From contig AZIN01000001.1 of NCBI GenBank assembly GCA_000511875.1, forward strand, positions 1,495,332 through 1,559,331: 64,000 nucleotides of DNA, given 5' to 3'. Positions within the stretch are counted from its first letter, which is position 1. Each line of letters opens with the position of its first letter. The notes beneath the pieces were generated by a model. It saw only the letters and a list, made by a program, of their open reading frames with translations. It did not search any database and was not told where the DNA came from. This DNA comes from Gammaproteobacteria bacterium MOLA455 (GTDB lineage Bacteria; Pseudomonadota; Gammaproteobacteria; Pseudomonadales; Porticoccaceae). The position numbers and the translations under genes were made by a program. Shown piece by piece: positions 1 to 9,444 of the stretch.

Positions 1-907
1 CTTGCAAGAAGATGAAGCGCCAGATAGCCAACAGAATTGCGACGACGAATACACCAGTGATGACGTAACCTACGATACCGCCGAAGTGCCAGCGCTCAAC
101 CAGAGTTGGTGTATTGATCAGTGCGCGCAACAAGCCGCCACCCAGTGGTCCTGTAGGATCCAGCCCCACTTTGGTAAAGCCACTCACTGCCTCTTGCAGA
201 TCTGCAGCGCTGCCCTGATGACCAGAAGGCTGACGCGCCAGCTCTGATACCAGACCGCTCTCTGGGCTGTATTCTAGATACATGCCGTTAGCCATCAAGT
301 TATAAGTACCAACACGCAAAACTTCCATTTCTTCTTGTGAGCCATCAGCGCGCAATACGGTGCGGTTGAACTTAACAACACGGCCACTTTCGTTCATTTC
401 ACGCTGCTGCTCGAACCACAACTTCTCAATGTCCATGATAGAAGGCAAGCGAGTGTCACTGCTCATCTTTTCAATCAACTCATCGAGGAATTCGGTACGA
501 CCAGGGATCTGAGCACTTACGACAGACTGAGTTAGATTCGCGCGGATATCACCTGCGGCTCCAGTCAGATGCCCAAACAATTCCTTGAGAGAGCCGAGGC
601 GTTTATCACGCTGCTCACGCAGACCTATAAGCTTCAGTTCGTTGTCACGGATAGTCTGTTCCAGACGATCAGAACGACGCTCTTCAGCAGTCTTTGTGTT
701 CTTCGCTTTAGTAAGCTCTGCGTCCTGCTTGCGCTGGTCGCGCTTGAAGTCAGCTTCACGATCTCGATATTCCTGAGTTTCAGACATCTTAGAACTCTGA
801 ATCATGTTCAGCAGTTCGTCGAGTGATTTAGCTTCCTGTGTTAGCGCTGGCATGCTTACTGCAGCAGCTAAGAAAGCGGCACAAACTTTAATGAATGACA
901 GTTTCAT
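1..907 (-). CDS. MotA/TolQ/ExbB-family proton channel protein, partial
   Basis: This is the N-terminal part (about 302 codons) of an ExbB-type inner-membrane proton channel with a long periplasmic N-terminal extension; the C-terminus lies beyond the window. I read it directly from the minus strand. It has a signal peptide, then a charged, probably coiled-coil region (about residues 30-115), a conserved middle, and the first hydrophobic segment only at about residues 275-300. Proteins of this form drive TonB-dependent uptake together with a second ExbB, ExbD and TonB. The start ATG (907-905) overlaps the stop of the upstream DUF3450 gene as ATGA, with GGAG about nine bases upstream, so the two genes are translationally coupled. 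The family is clear; the transported substrate cannot be told. Confidence 0.85.
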   Translation of the reverse strand, partial: MKLSFIKVCAAFLAAAVSMPALTQEAKSLDELLNMIQSSKMSETQEYRDREADFKRDQRKQDAELTKAKNTKTAEERRSDRLEQTIRDNELKLIGLREQRDKRLGSLKELFGHLTGAAGDIRANLTQSVVSAQIPGRTEFLDELIEKMSSDTRLPSIMDIEKLWFEQQREMNESGRVVKFNRTVLRADGSQEEMEVLRVGTYNLMANGMYLEYSPESGLVSELARQPSGHQGSAADLQEAVSGFTKVGLDPTGPLGGGLLRALINTPTLVERWHFGGIVGYVITGVFVVAILLAIWRFIFLQ

Positions 908-1686
908 TGTGCAGTCTCCGGAGCGTTGATTGGCATTTCCATAACATCCTGCGGCGCTAATTTCTTAGCTATGCGAATGCCTTGGTCTACAGGGCGACGG
1001 TAATCAGAACCCAGAGTTTCCCAAGAGCCAGTAGCTTTGTTCCAAGCACCAGTCTGTGATTTATCTTTAGTTTGATACATCAGGGCAACACGGCCGACGC
1101 GCAACATGTCTACTTCAACCTCAGAACCATCAGCGTTGATATCAACGAGATCGCGGTAGGTTTCAAGAGACAGGCTGTACTCAGACTCGATATCGTAGAT
1201 TTCGAGGATCTGGCGGAATTTTTCAGCTGAAGAGAACTTGGCGCTATCGAGGTTATCGAAAAGTGCTTCGACAGCTTCAGCGCGCATTTCAGTCTTGAAG
1301 GGAACGTCCAGCTCAACAAAGGTGCGCAGTGCTTTGAGCATGTTTTCCATTAAAGGCGATATACCGCGCTCAATAACAGTAGCATTCTCAATCGACTCAA
1401 CGAGCTCAGCCATCATTTGCTTCTGGCTTTCGATTTGGCGCTCAAGCTGTGAGTTATAAACACGCAGACTTTCAATCTGCTTATTCACTTGCTTGAATTC
1501 TTGTAACAGACCGTCGGTTTGATCGGCGATGCGATCAACTTTTTCTTGGGCTGTTTTCGCGGCTTGAACCTTAACGGCTCCTGCTTTTAACACTTCACTT
1601 ACTTCTGTAGCCTGAACTGCAACTGCAGTTAAGCCACCGGCAAGTACGGCGCATAAGGCCAGTGCTTTTAGTGGTTGCTTTTTCAT
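904..1686 (-). CDS. DUF3450 family periplasmic protein
   Basis: A 260-residue exported protein of the DUF3450 family, found next to TonB/ExbB/ExbD operons in marine gammaproteobacteria; its biochemical function is not established. The N-terminus MKKQPLKALALCAVLAGG is a typical signal peptide, followed by a long heptad-rich helix (about residues 30-100) and a conserved alpha/beta C-terminal part. I chose the ATG at 1686 rather than an upstream in-frame start at 1767 because a GAGGG ribosome-binding site precedes it and the signal peptide begins there. The 3' end overlaps the ExbB-like gene by four bases. By context it is probably a periplasmic accessory of the TonB energising complex (inference). 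Confidence 0.85.
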   Translation of the reverse strand: MKKQPLKALALCAVLAGGLTAVAVQATEVSEVLKAGAVKVQAAKTAQEKVDRIADQTDGLLQEFKQVNKQIESLRVYNSQLERQIESQKQMMAELVESIENATVIERGISPLMENMLKALRTFVELDVPFKTEMRAEAVEALFDNLDSAKFSSAEKFRQILEIYDIESEYSLSLETYRDLVDINADGSEVEVDMLRVGRVALMYQTKDKSQTGAWNKATGSWETLGSDYRRPVDQGIRIAKKLAPQDVMEMPINAPETAQ

Positions 1687-1857
1687 AGTTCCCTCAACTG
1701 GGTCTATCGGATTGATGATCTTTATATTCTCAAACACTGGAATTAATACTCGCCCAGCAGCTGACAATTTTTATTGGTGCGTCTTTTTAACAGGCTGATC
1801 TAAAAGAATCAATCTGTGGCCTTAATTTGAGGTCGGCTAACTGAATTGGGATTGGCT

Positions 1858-1876
1858 TTGTTACCTAATGTAACAA
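1858..1876. repeat. Perfect inverted repeat abutting the folA stop
   Basis: TTGTTAC-CTAAT-GTAACAA forms a 7-bp stem with a 5-base loop immediately after the folA stop codon. There is no clear T-run, so it may be a weak transcript-end hairpin or a protein site in the gap between folA and the DUF3450 gene. Confidence 0.35.
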
Positions 1877-2380
1877 CTAGCTGGGCTTTCGTTCCAAGAC
1901 CAGATATCTGTAGGGATGAGTGTCGGTTTTCTCAGGTAACTGCTCACTGACTTGATGCCACTGCTCTAAATCATAGTCGGGAAAGAATGCATCGCCCTCT
2001 ACTTCAGCCTGAACTTCAGTTAGGTAGAGGCGGTCGGCAACCGGCAATGTCAGGCGATAGATTTGCTCGCCGCCAATCACCATAATTTCTTCGGCCCCAG
2101 CATCAGCGCAGGCTAAACGCGCCAGAGTCATCGCCTGGAGCAAGGTTTGCGCAACCTGAACACCTTCGGCGCGCCATTCAGGGTCGCGGGTGATCACTAT
2201 GTTTGTGCGCCCGGGAAGCGGTCGACCAATGGAGTCATAGGTCTTGCGGCCCATAATTAAGGGCTTACTCATGGTCACTGCCTTAAAGTATTTGAGGTCT
2301 TCTGGCAAATGCCAGGGCAGCTGATTATTCAGACCAATTACACGGTTAAGGCTCACAGCCACAATTAAAGATACTTGCAT
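1877..2380 (-). CDS. folA: Dihydrofolate reductase
   Basis: FolA reduces dihydrofolate to tetrahydrofolate with NADPH in the cytoplasm, regenerating the cofactor oxidised by thymidylate synthase. The 167-residue length is normal. The sequence begins VSLIVAVSLNRVIGLNNQLPWHLPEDL (shown here only as the family pattern around residues 3-29) and contains MGRKTYDSIGRPLPGR and a late VIGGEQIY motif, all diagnostic of bacterial DHFR. It lies 19 bases downstream of thyA on the same strand, in an lgt-thyA-folA arrangement like that of Pseudomonas, so the enzyme and its metabolic partner are probably co-transcribed. Confidence 0.97.
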   Translation of the reverse strand: MQVSLIVAVSLNRVIGLNNQLPWHLPEDLKYFKAVTMSKPLIMGRKTYDSIGRPLPGRTNIVITRDPEWRAEGVQVAQTLLQAMTLARLACADAGAEEIMVIGGEQIYRLTLPVADRLYLTEVQAEVEGDAFFPDYDLEQWHQVSEQLPEKTDTHPYRYLVLERKPS

Positions 2381-2399
2381 AATATTGTCTCAGGCGCGG

Positions 2400-3305
2400 T
2401 CAGACCGCTACAGGTGCAGAAATGGGTCCATGGCTCTGATAGTCGAGCAATTCAAAGTCGTCAAAAACAAAATCAAATAGGTTGTCGACGTCGGCATTGA
2501 TCGCCAGCGTCGGCAGCGGATAAGTCTCGCGGGAGAGCAGCTCCTCCACCTGATCCATGTGGTTGCTGTAGAGGTGTGCATCGCCAAAGGTGTGGACGAA
2601 ATCACCAGGCTTAAGACCGCATACCTGCGCAATCATCAGGGTCAATGCGGCATAGGAAGCAATATTAAACGGCACTCCGAGAAACACGTCGGCACTGCGT
2701 TGATAGAGCTGACAGGAGAGACGTCCCTCGGTAACATAAAACTGGAATAGGCTGTGACAGGGTGGTAGACCCGATTTAACCATTACAGGAATATCTTTTG
2801 GATTCCATGCCGACACTATTAAGCGCCGCGAATCGGGGTTGGCTTTGATCTCTTCAACCACCTGAGCAAGCTGATCTACGCCCTCAAAATTACGCCACTG
2901 ATGACCGTAAACAGGCCCCAGATTGCCGTACTGCTGAGCAAACTCATCATCGTCCTTAATGCGCTGCACAAACTCCGTCTTTTTTGTGTTCCACTCCGGC
3001 GAATACATAGGGTAGGCCGCTTCTTGGTCAGTCTCGCGCAGCCAGTTCTGGTAGGGCCAGTCATTCCAGATGCCGACGCCATTTTCGACCAGGTAGCGAA
3101 TATTGGTATCGCCGCGAATAAACCACAGCAGTTCATGGAGTATGGATTTGAGATGAACTTTTTTAGTCGTCACCAAGGGAAAGCCCTTGCTCAAATCAAA
3201 GCGCATCTGATGACCAAAGATACTTTGGGTACCGGTGCCGGTGCGATCTTCTTTTTTAACGCCGTGATCGCGAATATGTTTAATTAAATCTAAGTATTGT
3301 TGCAT
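2400..3305 (-). CDS. thyA: Thymidylate synthase (long form)
   Basis: ThyA converts dUMP and methylene-tetrahydrofolate to dTMP and dihydrofolate. The catalytic cysteine sits in [13 protein letters not shown] at residue 183, and [10 protein letters not shown] and the C-terminal substrate-binding region are present. At 301 residues it is about 37 longer than the E. coli enzyme; the extra sequence falls between about residues 85 and 125, an insertion also known in other long-form ThyA proteins, so it is not a defect. The start ATG lies nine bases after the lgt stop, making lgt-thyA-folA a tight operon. Confidence 0.97.
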   Translation of the reverse strand: MQQYLDLIKHIRDHGVKKEDRTGTGTQSIFGHQMRFDLSKGFPLVTTKKVHLKSILHELLWFIRGDTNIRYLVENGVGIWNDWPYQNWLRETDQEAAYPMYSPEWNTKKTEFVQRIKDDDEFAQQYGNLGPVYGHQWRNFEGVDQLAQVVEEIKANPDSRRLIVSAWNPKDIPVMVKSGLPPCHSLFQFYVTEGRLSCQLYQRSADVFLGVPFNIASYAALTLMIAQVCGLKPGDFVHTFGDAHLYSNHMDQVEELLSRETYPLPTLAINADVDNLFDFVFDDFELLDYQSHGPISAPVAV

Positions 3306-3314
3306 GAAAAACTC

Positions 3315-4157
3315 TTATGCCTTGCGGCTGACAAGTGCGCGCAGGGATTTGCGCATTAACCAGAGACCGAAGAGAACCATCGGGACACAGAGAGTCTGAC
3401 CGCGAGTCATCCAGCCGAGCAACTCCGCGGCACCTGAATCTAGAGCAAACTGAGGGTCTGGCTGACGGACAAACTCAACAGCAAAGCGGAAGGCGCCGTA
3501 GAGAATTAAAAATAGGCCTGAGACTTCGCCAAATAGACGAGGCCTTCTGGCATACCAGTTGATAATCAAGAACAGCACCGCGCCCTCGAGAAAGGCCTCA
3601 TACAATTGCGAAGGGTGGCGCGCCAATTGCTCTGGGTCAGCAGGGAACAGCATGCCCCAAGACAGATCAGTGGGACGGCCCCAGAGCTCCTGACCGACAA
3701 AGTTTCCCAGGCGACCAAAGAACAGGCCAGCTGGCACCAACGGCACAACAAAATCGGCAAGGCTGAGAAACGAGATCTTGTGCTTGCGCGCATAGAGCAT
3801 AAGAGCAAAGGCAACGCCGAGCAGGCCGCCATGGAATGACATGCCACCTTCCCAGATGCGAAAAATCATACCGGGATCGGCGAGCCATTTGTCGGCGCTG
3901 TAAAACAGCATGTAGCCAAAACGGCCGCCGAGAATCACGCCCCAGGCACCAAACACAATAAGATCCTCAACCTGGGTTTTAACAATCGGCGACCAGGGAC
4001 GCTGGCTGTTGCGGTTTGCCAATAACCAAGCACAGGTGAACGCCAACAGATACATAATGCCGTACCAGTGCACCTGCAGTGGACCAATAACCGTACCCGC
4101 CAATTCAAACGGTCCTAGTGACAGTGCGACTGGGTCGATCTGTGGATAATTCAGCAT
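3315..4157 (-). CDS. lgt: Prolipoprotein diacylglyceryl transferase
   Basis: Lgt transfers a diacylglyceryl group from phosphatidylglycerol to the lipobox cysteine of prolipoproteins in the inner membrane. About seven hydrophobic segments are visible, together with the conserved MSFHGGLLG (His109) and the Lgt signature GRLGNFVGQELWGR (from residue 148). I prefer the ATG at 4157 (280 residues), preceded by GAGAAA, over the GTG at 4169, which adds only four residues. It is the first gene of the lgt-thyA-folA cluster. Confidence 0.95.
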   Translation of the reverse strand: MLNYPQIDPVALSLGPFELAGTVIGPLQVHWYGIMYLLAFTCAWLLANRNSQRPWSPIVKTQVEDLIVFGAWGVILGGRFGYMLFYSADKWLADPGMIFRIWEGGMSFHGGLLGVAFALMLYARKHKISFLSLADFVVPLVPAGLFFGRLGNFVGQELWGRPTDLSWGMLFPADPEQLARHPSQLYEAFLEGAVLFLIINWYARRPRLFGEVSGLFLILYGAFRFAVEFVRQPDPQFALDSGAAELLGWMTRGQTLCVPMVLFGLWLMRKSLRALVSRKA

Positions 4158-4323
4158 TGCGTTTCTCACGTTTTAATTCTGCGCCGATGATAACTTTTTA
4201 TCTATGCAGCTGCCACGCAGCGATTGAAAAAAGGGATAAAATAAAGTTATTCATACAGAGCGATTCAAATAAAATATCAAAAATAAACCTAAACTAAAAT
4301 GCTAAAAAGCTACACTGCGCTCT

Positions 4324-5088
4324 ATGTGTCTACTTGCAATCGCCTTTAATCACCGCCCAGATGTCGCTCTCGCCGTCTGTTCAAATCGCGATGAATTCTA
4401 TCAGCGTCCAACTCTGCCCATGCATTGGTGGCAGGATATGCCTGTACTGGCCGGTCGCGATAAGAAGGAGGGGGGAACCTGGATGGGGCTCTCTCGCAGT
4501 GGCCGTTTCGCCGCGGTGACCAACTTTAGAGACTTGTCTAAGCCAGGATTTCATGAGGCGCGACCCAAATCACGGGGCAACCTAGTAACCGATTTTCTCT
4601 GCTCCCAGGCATCGGCTCAGAACTGGGTGAATTCGGTGCTTGAGAGTTTGGATCTGTATGGCGGATTTAATCTGCTAATTTACGACGGCGAGCAACTGCT
4701 CTATTTGAATAATTTCAATAACCAGGTCCGCAGTCTTGAGCCCGGCATTTATGCCCTGAGCAATCATCTATTGGACAGCCCATGGCCGAAGGTTGACTAC
4801 GCGCGGCAACGGCTCACAGAGACCCTCGACGATCAGCGCAGCAATCAACAAATATGCGACGATCTGTTGGGCCTTCTAGAGAAAAATCAAAACTATCCCG
4901 ACCACTTGCTCCCTGATACCGGCGTCTCAGCGGACTGGGAACGACGCTTGTCCTCAGCGTTTATTGTTGCAGAAGATTACGGTACCAGGGCATCAACCTC
5001 GATTGTGCTTTCGAACTCAGGCAGCAGTGTTGCCGAACGGACTTATATAAAAGGTATTGCAGAACAGAGCGAGATATTTACTTTTTAA
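4324..5088 (+). CDS. NRDE/TANGO2 family protein
   Basis: A 254-residue cytoplasmic protein of the NRDE (TANGO2) family. The family-defining N-terminus is present: MCLLA followed by SNRDEFYQRPT and GGTWMGLSRSGRFAAVTNFR. Eukaryotic TANGO2 has been linked to heme handling and lipid metabolism; the bacterial function is not settled. The Cys at position 2 is invariant in the family. The gene is alone on the plus strand, divergent from lgt across 154 AT-rich bases and convergent with ptsP, ending 21 bases from its stop. Confidence 0.88.
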   Translation: MCLLAIAFNHRPDVALAVCSNRDEFYQRPTLPMHWWQDMPVLAGRDKKEGGTWMGLSRSGRFAAVTNFRDLSKPGFHEARPKSRGNLVTDFLCSQASAQNWVNSVLESLDLYGGFNLLIYDGEQLLYLNNFNNQVRSLEPGIYALSNHLLDSPWPKVDYARQRLTETLDDQRSNQQICDDLLGLLEKNQNYPDHLLPDTGVSADWERRLSSAFIVAEDYGTRASTSIVLSNSGSSVAERTYIKGIAEQSEIFTF

Positions 5089-5130
5089 GGCTATTTGACC
5101 AGCTTAGGGCTATTTGACCAGCTTAGGGCT
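5089..5130. repeat. 19-bp tandem duplication at the ptsP 3' end
   Basis: Two identical copies of a 19-base unit (5089-5107, 5108-5126) followed by the first four bases of a third. The array spans the last codons and stop of ptsP and fills the convergent gap to the NRDE gene. Because the duplication repeats the ptsP stop region, the protein end is unaffected. Confidence 0.9.
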
Positions 5131-7437
5131 AGTCAAACTGTCTGAAAAACCGGCCTTTTCATCAAGCTCGGCTGGGCGATAAAGCTTCACCAGCTCTGGT
5201 CGACTGAGAGCATCAGAGAGTAATTGAGAAACAGAACCCGCATCAGACATACGCAGAGCGCGTTTAGCCAATCTCCTAGCCTCGACTTTCGACACCTGAC
5301 TGAGCATAGATTTCACTTTTAGCAAGCTATTGGCACTCATGGATAGATGGTCATAACCCAAACCCATGAGCATAACCGCCGAGAGGGGATCACCGGCCAT
5401 CTCACCACAAACACTGATCTGACAGTTCACCGCATCGGCCTGCTCAATAATACTTTTTAGGGCGCGCAAAACCGCTGGATGCAGAGAGTGATAAAGGTCT
5501 GCAACCCGCGGATTATTGCGGTCTACAGCGAGCAGATACTGAGTCAAATCGTTAGTGCCTACAGAGAGAAAATCTACCCGCCGACCGATCTCCTTGACTT
5601 GATAGACCGCTGCTGGCACTTCGATCATCGCTCCGATGGCGGGCTTTTCAAGATTATAGCCCTCCTCTAGCATGAGCTCCCTAAAGGCTCTGTCAATTAG
5701 TTCCATGGCACTGTCCAGCTCAGGTACACTGCTGATCATGGGTAGCATAATACGCAGATTATTGAGCCCTTCACTGGCGCGCAACATGGCGCGAATCTGA
5801 ATCAAAAAGATCTCTGGGTGATCGAGTGAAATACGAATACCGCGCCAGCCGAGAAAGGGGTTTTCCTCTTCAATGGGGAAGTAGGGCAGCGCTTTATCGC
5901 CACCTATATCTAATGTACGCATAGTCACTGGATTGGGCGCAAAAGCCTGCAATTGCTCGCGATAGATTTCGGTTTGCTCATCTTCCGTGGGAAAGCTCGA
6001 ACGCATAAAAAACGGAATTTCAGTGCGGTAAAGACCCACACCTTCGGCACTGCTTTTTAGGGCCAGGGCAATATCCTGACGCAGACCAGTATTAATCCAC
6101 AGAGCAATGGAAAATCTATCCGGGGTGACACAGGGAATATCACGGAGTCTTTCAAGGTCCTTAGCCAGCAGTTTTTCCTGGCGCTGACGATGCAGATAGG
6201 CGCGACGCATACGGCGTGTCGCACGGCTGATTACATCGCCGCTAAAGCCATCAATAATTAACTCATGGCCTTCCATCTCGGTCCAGGGCAAATCCACTGC
6301 ACCCATCACTGTGGGCACGCCTAAGGCGCGACCGACAATCGCCATATGGGAGTTGCTCGACCCTTTAACCGACACTATGCCGACCAAGCGGTCTATCGGA
6401 ATATCCGCCAGAGCCGAGGCAGACAGATCTTCACCGAGCAAGATAATCCGTCGCGGCAGCGGCTGAGTATTTTTTTCATTGCGCTGCAGATAACCCAGTA
6501 CACGACGACCCAGATCATTGACGTCAGCGGCGCGCTCACGGAGATAGGGGTCATCCATTTTGCGAAAGGTGCGCACATGTTTGAGGATCACCGAGCTCCA
6601 GGCGCTTTGCGCAGCCTGACCATCAACAATTGCCGCGATCACTTCGCCACCCAAAGAGTGGTCATCGAGCATGCGGATATAAATATCAAACAGCGCGATC
6701 TCTTCCGAGCTCAACTTGCCCTCAAGCCCCTTGCTAAGATTGCGCATATCGTCTTTGGCCGACTCCAGGGCCGTGCGGAATACCTCTATCTCGGCGGGGA
6801 TGTCAGTGGCAAAGCGTTCGGGAACTGACTTGAGATCTGCGGTTGGCGCAACTAAGACAACTCGACCAATACCCACACCAGGTGAACTGGGAATACCGCG
6901 AAACAATGCTTCGCGAAGCCTGTCACCCCCAACCGAGGCCAGTTGACGCAACGCGCCGGTGGCTTCTGCATGGGCGATGGCTCCCGACAGCTGAGCGCAG
7001 ACAGTCACCACAAAGGCTTCTTCTTCACTCTCGAAGCGTCTCTGGGTTTCCTGTTGTAAGACCAAGACGCCCAGCACCTTGCGGTGATGAATTATTGGCA
7101 CACCCAAAAATGAGTGAAAGGGGCTCTCGCCGGTTTCTTCGAAATAGGCAAAGCTTGGATGCTTGTCGGCGTCTTTTAAATTAAGCGGTTCTTCTCGGGC
7201 GGCGACCAGACCCACCAGGCCCTCACGCATAGCCAAACGCACATTGCCAATCGACTCTTGGCGCAGACCTTCGGTGGCCATCAGCACATAGCGCTGATCG
7301 GATTCGTCGAATAAATAAACCGAACAGACACCGGCCTGCATGGCCGAGCGCACTTCTTTAACAATAATTGTCAGCACCTCGCCAAGACTGCGGGCACTGT
7401 TTACCTCTTGCACTATATTGCGCAGCGACGCCAACAT
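5110..7437 (-). CDS. ptsP: PEP-protein phosphotransferase of the nitrogen PTS (GAF-EI)
   Basis: EI-Ntr takes phosphate from phosphoenolpyruvate and passes it to NPr (PtsO), then to EIIA-Ntr, a regulatory relay tied to nitrogen and potassium status. The 775 residues show an N-terminal GAF domain (about 15-160), the phosphohistidine domain with His364 in KGSSNSHMAIVGRALGVP, and a C-terminal PEP-binding barrel with GVGLYRTEIPF, TLDIGGDK and SVCGEMAGDP. The start is two bases after rppH, giving an rppH-ptsP operon, the same pairing as in E. coli and Pseudomonas. Confidence 0.96.
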   Translation of the reverse strand: MLASLRNIVQEVNSARSLGEVLTIIVKEVRSAMQAGVCSVYLFDESDQRYVLMATEGLRQESIGNVRLAMREGLVGLVAAREEPLNLKDADKHPSFAYFEETGESPFHSFLGVPIIHHRKVLGVLVLQQETQRRFESEEEAFVVTVCAQLSGAIAHAEATGALRQLASVGGDRLREALFRGIPSSPGVGIGRVVLVAPTADLKSVPERFATDIPAEIEVFRTALESAKDDMRNLSKGLEGKLSSEEIALFDIYIRMLDDHSLGGEVIAAIVDGQAAQSAWSSVILKHVRTFRKMDDPYLRERAADVNDLGRRVLGYLQRNEKNTQPLPRRIILLGEDLSASALADIPIDRLVGIVSVKGSSNSHMAIVGRALGVPTVMGAVDLPWTEMEGHELIIDGFSGDVISRATRRMRRAYLHRQRQEKLLAKDLERLRDIPCVTPDRFSIALWINTGLRQDIALALKSSAEGVGLYRTEIPFFMRSSFPTEDEQTEIYREQLQAFAPNPVTMRTLDIGGDKALPYFPIEEENPFLGWRGIRISLDHPEIFLIQIRAMLRASEGLNNLRIMLPMISSVPELDSAMELIDRAFRELMLEEGYNLEKPAIGAMIEVPAAVYQVKEIGRRVDFLSVGTNDLTQYLLAVDRNNPRVADLYHSLHPAVLRALKSIIEQADAVNCQISVCGEMAGDPLSAVMLMGLGYDHLSMSANSLLKVKSMLSQVSKVEARRLAKRALRMSDAGSVSQLLSDALSRPELVKLYRPAELDEKAGFSDSLTSPKLVK

Positions 7438-7439
7438 AG

Positions 7440-7943
7440 TTAGGAGCCCTTAGAAGAGAGTGAGTGCTGCAAGCGGGCATTGGCAGAAGAAAATTCCTGC
7501 AATGCATTGCGATAAATTGTGCGCTTAAAGGAGATTACCGAATTGACTGGGTACCAGTAGTTGACCCACTGCCAATCATCGAATTCAGGGGTACCACTGG
7601 TATCGAAGCGAACGCTTGCAGGATCGCAGGTCATCTGTAAATAAAACCAGCGTTGCTTTTGGCCAATACACAGAGGCTTGGAGTGTTTGCGCTGCATCTG
7701 CTCGGGAATATTGTAGCGCAGCCAGCGCTTGGAGCGCTGGAGGATTTTTACATCGTCAGATTTGAGACCGACTTCTTCGTAGAGCTCGCGATAGAGCGCA
7801 TCCTCAACGGACTCGCCGTGATCTATGCCGCCCTGGGGGAACTGCCAAGCCTGCTGGCCAACTCGCTTTGCCCAGAATAGACGGCCGTTGCCATCACCTA
7901 TAACAATAGCGACGTTGGAGCGATAACCATCCTTATCAACCAA
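7440..7943 (-). CDS. rppH: RNA pyrophosphohydrolase (TTG start)
   Basis: RppH removes pyrophosphate from the 5' end of transcripts and so triggers RNase E-dependent decay. The Nudix box runs from residue 38 to 60 (GGIDHGESVEDALYRELYEE and following VGL), and KPLCIGQKQRWFYLQ matches the family. The first codons VDKDGYRSNVAIV align with the E. coli start; the only in-frame initiator there is TTG, since a stop lies just upstream and no ATG or GTG fits, with AAGGG about ten bases before it. It is followed immediately by ptsP. Confidence 0.95.
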   Translation of the reverse strand: MVDKDGYRSNVAIVIGDGNGRLFWAKRVGQQAWQFPQGGIDHGESVEDALYRELYEEVGLKSDDVKILQRSKRWLRYNIPEQMQRKHSKPLCIGQKQRWFYLQMTCDPASVRFDTSGTPEFDDWQWVNYWYPVNSVISFKRTIYRNALQEFSSANARLQHSLSSKGS

Positions 7944-8078
7944 TTCAAATACACCCTTTTATGCAAGCATCAATGCTGCTTCATTGTTCCATAGTCTGCC
8001 GATATCGGCAATTTTCTCTTGAGACAACCCTGCGCTATGGTTATCCTCTCGAATTAAAACCCACCTGGACACCACGTT

Positions 8079-8735
8079 ATGGCACTGGCTATTTTCGACC
8101 TCGACAACACATTGATCTCTGGTGACAGCGATCACAGCTGGGGCGAATTTTTAGTCTCTGAGCAACTTGTTGACGCTCAGCAGTTCAAGAAAACCAATGA
8201 CCAATTCTACGCTGATTACGTCGCCGGTAGTTTGGATATTTTTGCCTATCTAGAATTTTCTCTGCAGCCATTGACTGAAATGTCCATGGCGGAGCTCGAC
8301 AAACTCCATAAGCGCTTTATGCAGCAGGTGATTGCACCTATGCAATTGGCCAAAGCCAAAGCTCTACTTCAACAGCATCGGGATACCGGCGATCGACTGT
8401 TAATTATCACCTCGACCAATCGTTTTATTGTCGAGCCAATCTGCCACAGTTTAGGCGTGACAGAGATTTTGGCCACAGATGCGCAAATCGTCGACGGCCG
8501 CTATAGCGGCAAAATTGAAGGCGTGCCTACTTATAAAGAAGGCAAGGTCGTGCGACTCAATGCCTGGCTGGCAGAACAGCGCGAGACCCTTGAAGGTAGC
8601 TGGTTTTACAGTGACTCGATCAATGACCTGCCACTGCTGCTGGAAGTTGATCATGCTGTGGCCGTAGATCCCTGCCCGGCGCTACAAGAAATAGCTGCAC
8701 AAAAACACTGGCAGATTATTTCCCTGCGAGACTAG
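8079..8735 (+). CDS. HAD-superfamily IB hydrolase (SerB-like phosphatase)
   Basis: A 218-residue HAD-family phosphatase. Motif I is FDLDNTL (residues 5-11), motif II lies at LLIITSTNRF, and motif III/IV at WFYSDSINDLPLL. It resembles the IB-type phosphoserine-phosphatase-like proteins next to rppH in Pseudomonas, but the substrate cannot be read from the sequence. It is transcribed divergently from rppH and is followed by a hairpin terminator. Confidence 0.85.
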   Translation: MALAIFDLDNTLISGDSDHSWGEFLVSEQLVDAQQFKKTNDQFYADYVAGSLDIFAYLEFSLQPLTEMSMAELDKLHKRFMQQVIAPMQLAKAKALLQQHRDTGDRLLIITSTNRFIVEPICHSLGVTEILATDAQIVDGRYSGKIEGVPTYKEGKVVRLNAWLAEQRETLEGSWFYSDSINDLPLLLEVDHAVAVDPCPALQEIAAQKHWQIISLRD

Positions 8736-8755
8736 AAGGTATTAGAGATAGATAT

Positions 8756-8790
8756 AAAAAAACCCCGACCTGTCTAGCGTCGAGGTTTTT
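8756..8790. terminator. Bidirectional intrinsic terminator
   Basis: An A-run, a nine-base stem (AACCCCGAC with GTCGAGGTT, one mismatch) and a T-run lie between the convergent HAD hydrolase and gcvH genes and can serve both. Confidence 0.8.
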
Positions 8791-8851
8791 ATAGCGGCCT
8801 AGATGACGTGCAAAATGCCCGATCAGCTATCCACCCTGTTTATTTTATCGC

Positions 8852-9238
8852 TTATTCTTCTACGGAGGCCGCATAAGTCTCGGCGTCCATCAGATCACCC
8901 ATGCTAGCTGTGTCTGTAGGCATAACACGGAATAACCAGCCATCACCATAGGGAGAGCTATTAACGCTCTCAGGCTCATCTTCAAGAGCTGGGTTAATTT
9001 CTGTCACATCACCGGTAACCGGAGAGTAAATATCCGAAGCCGCTTTAACCGACTCAATCACAGCAACTTCAGAACCGGCGTCAATATGGGCGCCCACTTC
9101 GGGCAGCTCTATGTAGACCACATCGCCTAGTGCATCCTGAGCGTGATCGGTAATTCCGACAACAACGCTACCGTCGCTTTCCAATCTAGCCCACTCGTGA
9201 CTGCTGGCGTATTTTAATTCTGCTGGGACTTCGCTCAT
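8852..9238 (-). CDS. gcvH: Glycine cleavage system H protein
   Basis: GcvH carries the aminomethyl group between the P and T proteins on a swinging lipoyl arm. The lipoylated lysine is Lys65 in [17 protein letters not shown]; the length (128) and flanking HEWAR and YGDGWLF motifs are normal. gcvT and gcvP are not adjacent; the neighbours are unrelated, so gcvH is monocistronic here. I see no obvious tandem glycine riboswitch in the short leader. Confidence 0.96.
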   Translation of the reverse strand: MSEVPAELKYASSHEWARLESDGSVVVGITDHAQDALGDVVYIELPEVGAHIDAGSEVAVIESVKAASDIYSPVTGDVTEINPALEDEPESVNSSPYGDGWLFRVMPTDTASMGDLMDAETYAASVEE

Positions 9239-9444
9239 TAGGTTCTCTCCCTTACCACTTCAATAAGATTAATAAATTTAAGGCCATCGTTCACCGCCTG
9301 ATCCCCATGCGGGCATTCTACTGATGAACAGACTTAAAGTTAAAGATATTTTCACAACTAATGACGACAAGATTTAAATGTGTAAAATACTGGCCCGTTA
9401 AAAGGACCTCGAGCCAGCGCTCACCACCATTACAGGAGTTATTT

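Noticed and set aside
6346-6828. 160-codon frame opposite ptsP
   Set aside because: It lies wholly within the coding sequence of a clear ptsP on the other strand and has no protein-family features.
9239-9444. Possible glycine riboswitch upstream of gcvH
   Set aside because: The divergent gap of about 200 bases does not show the paired aptamer architecture, and gcvH here is a single gene; nothing supports it by eye.
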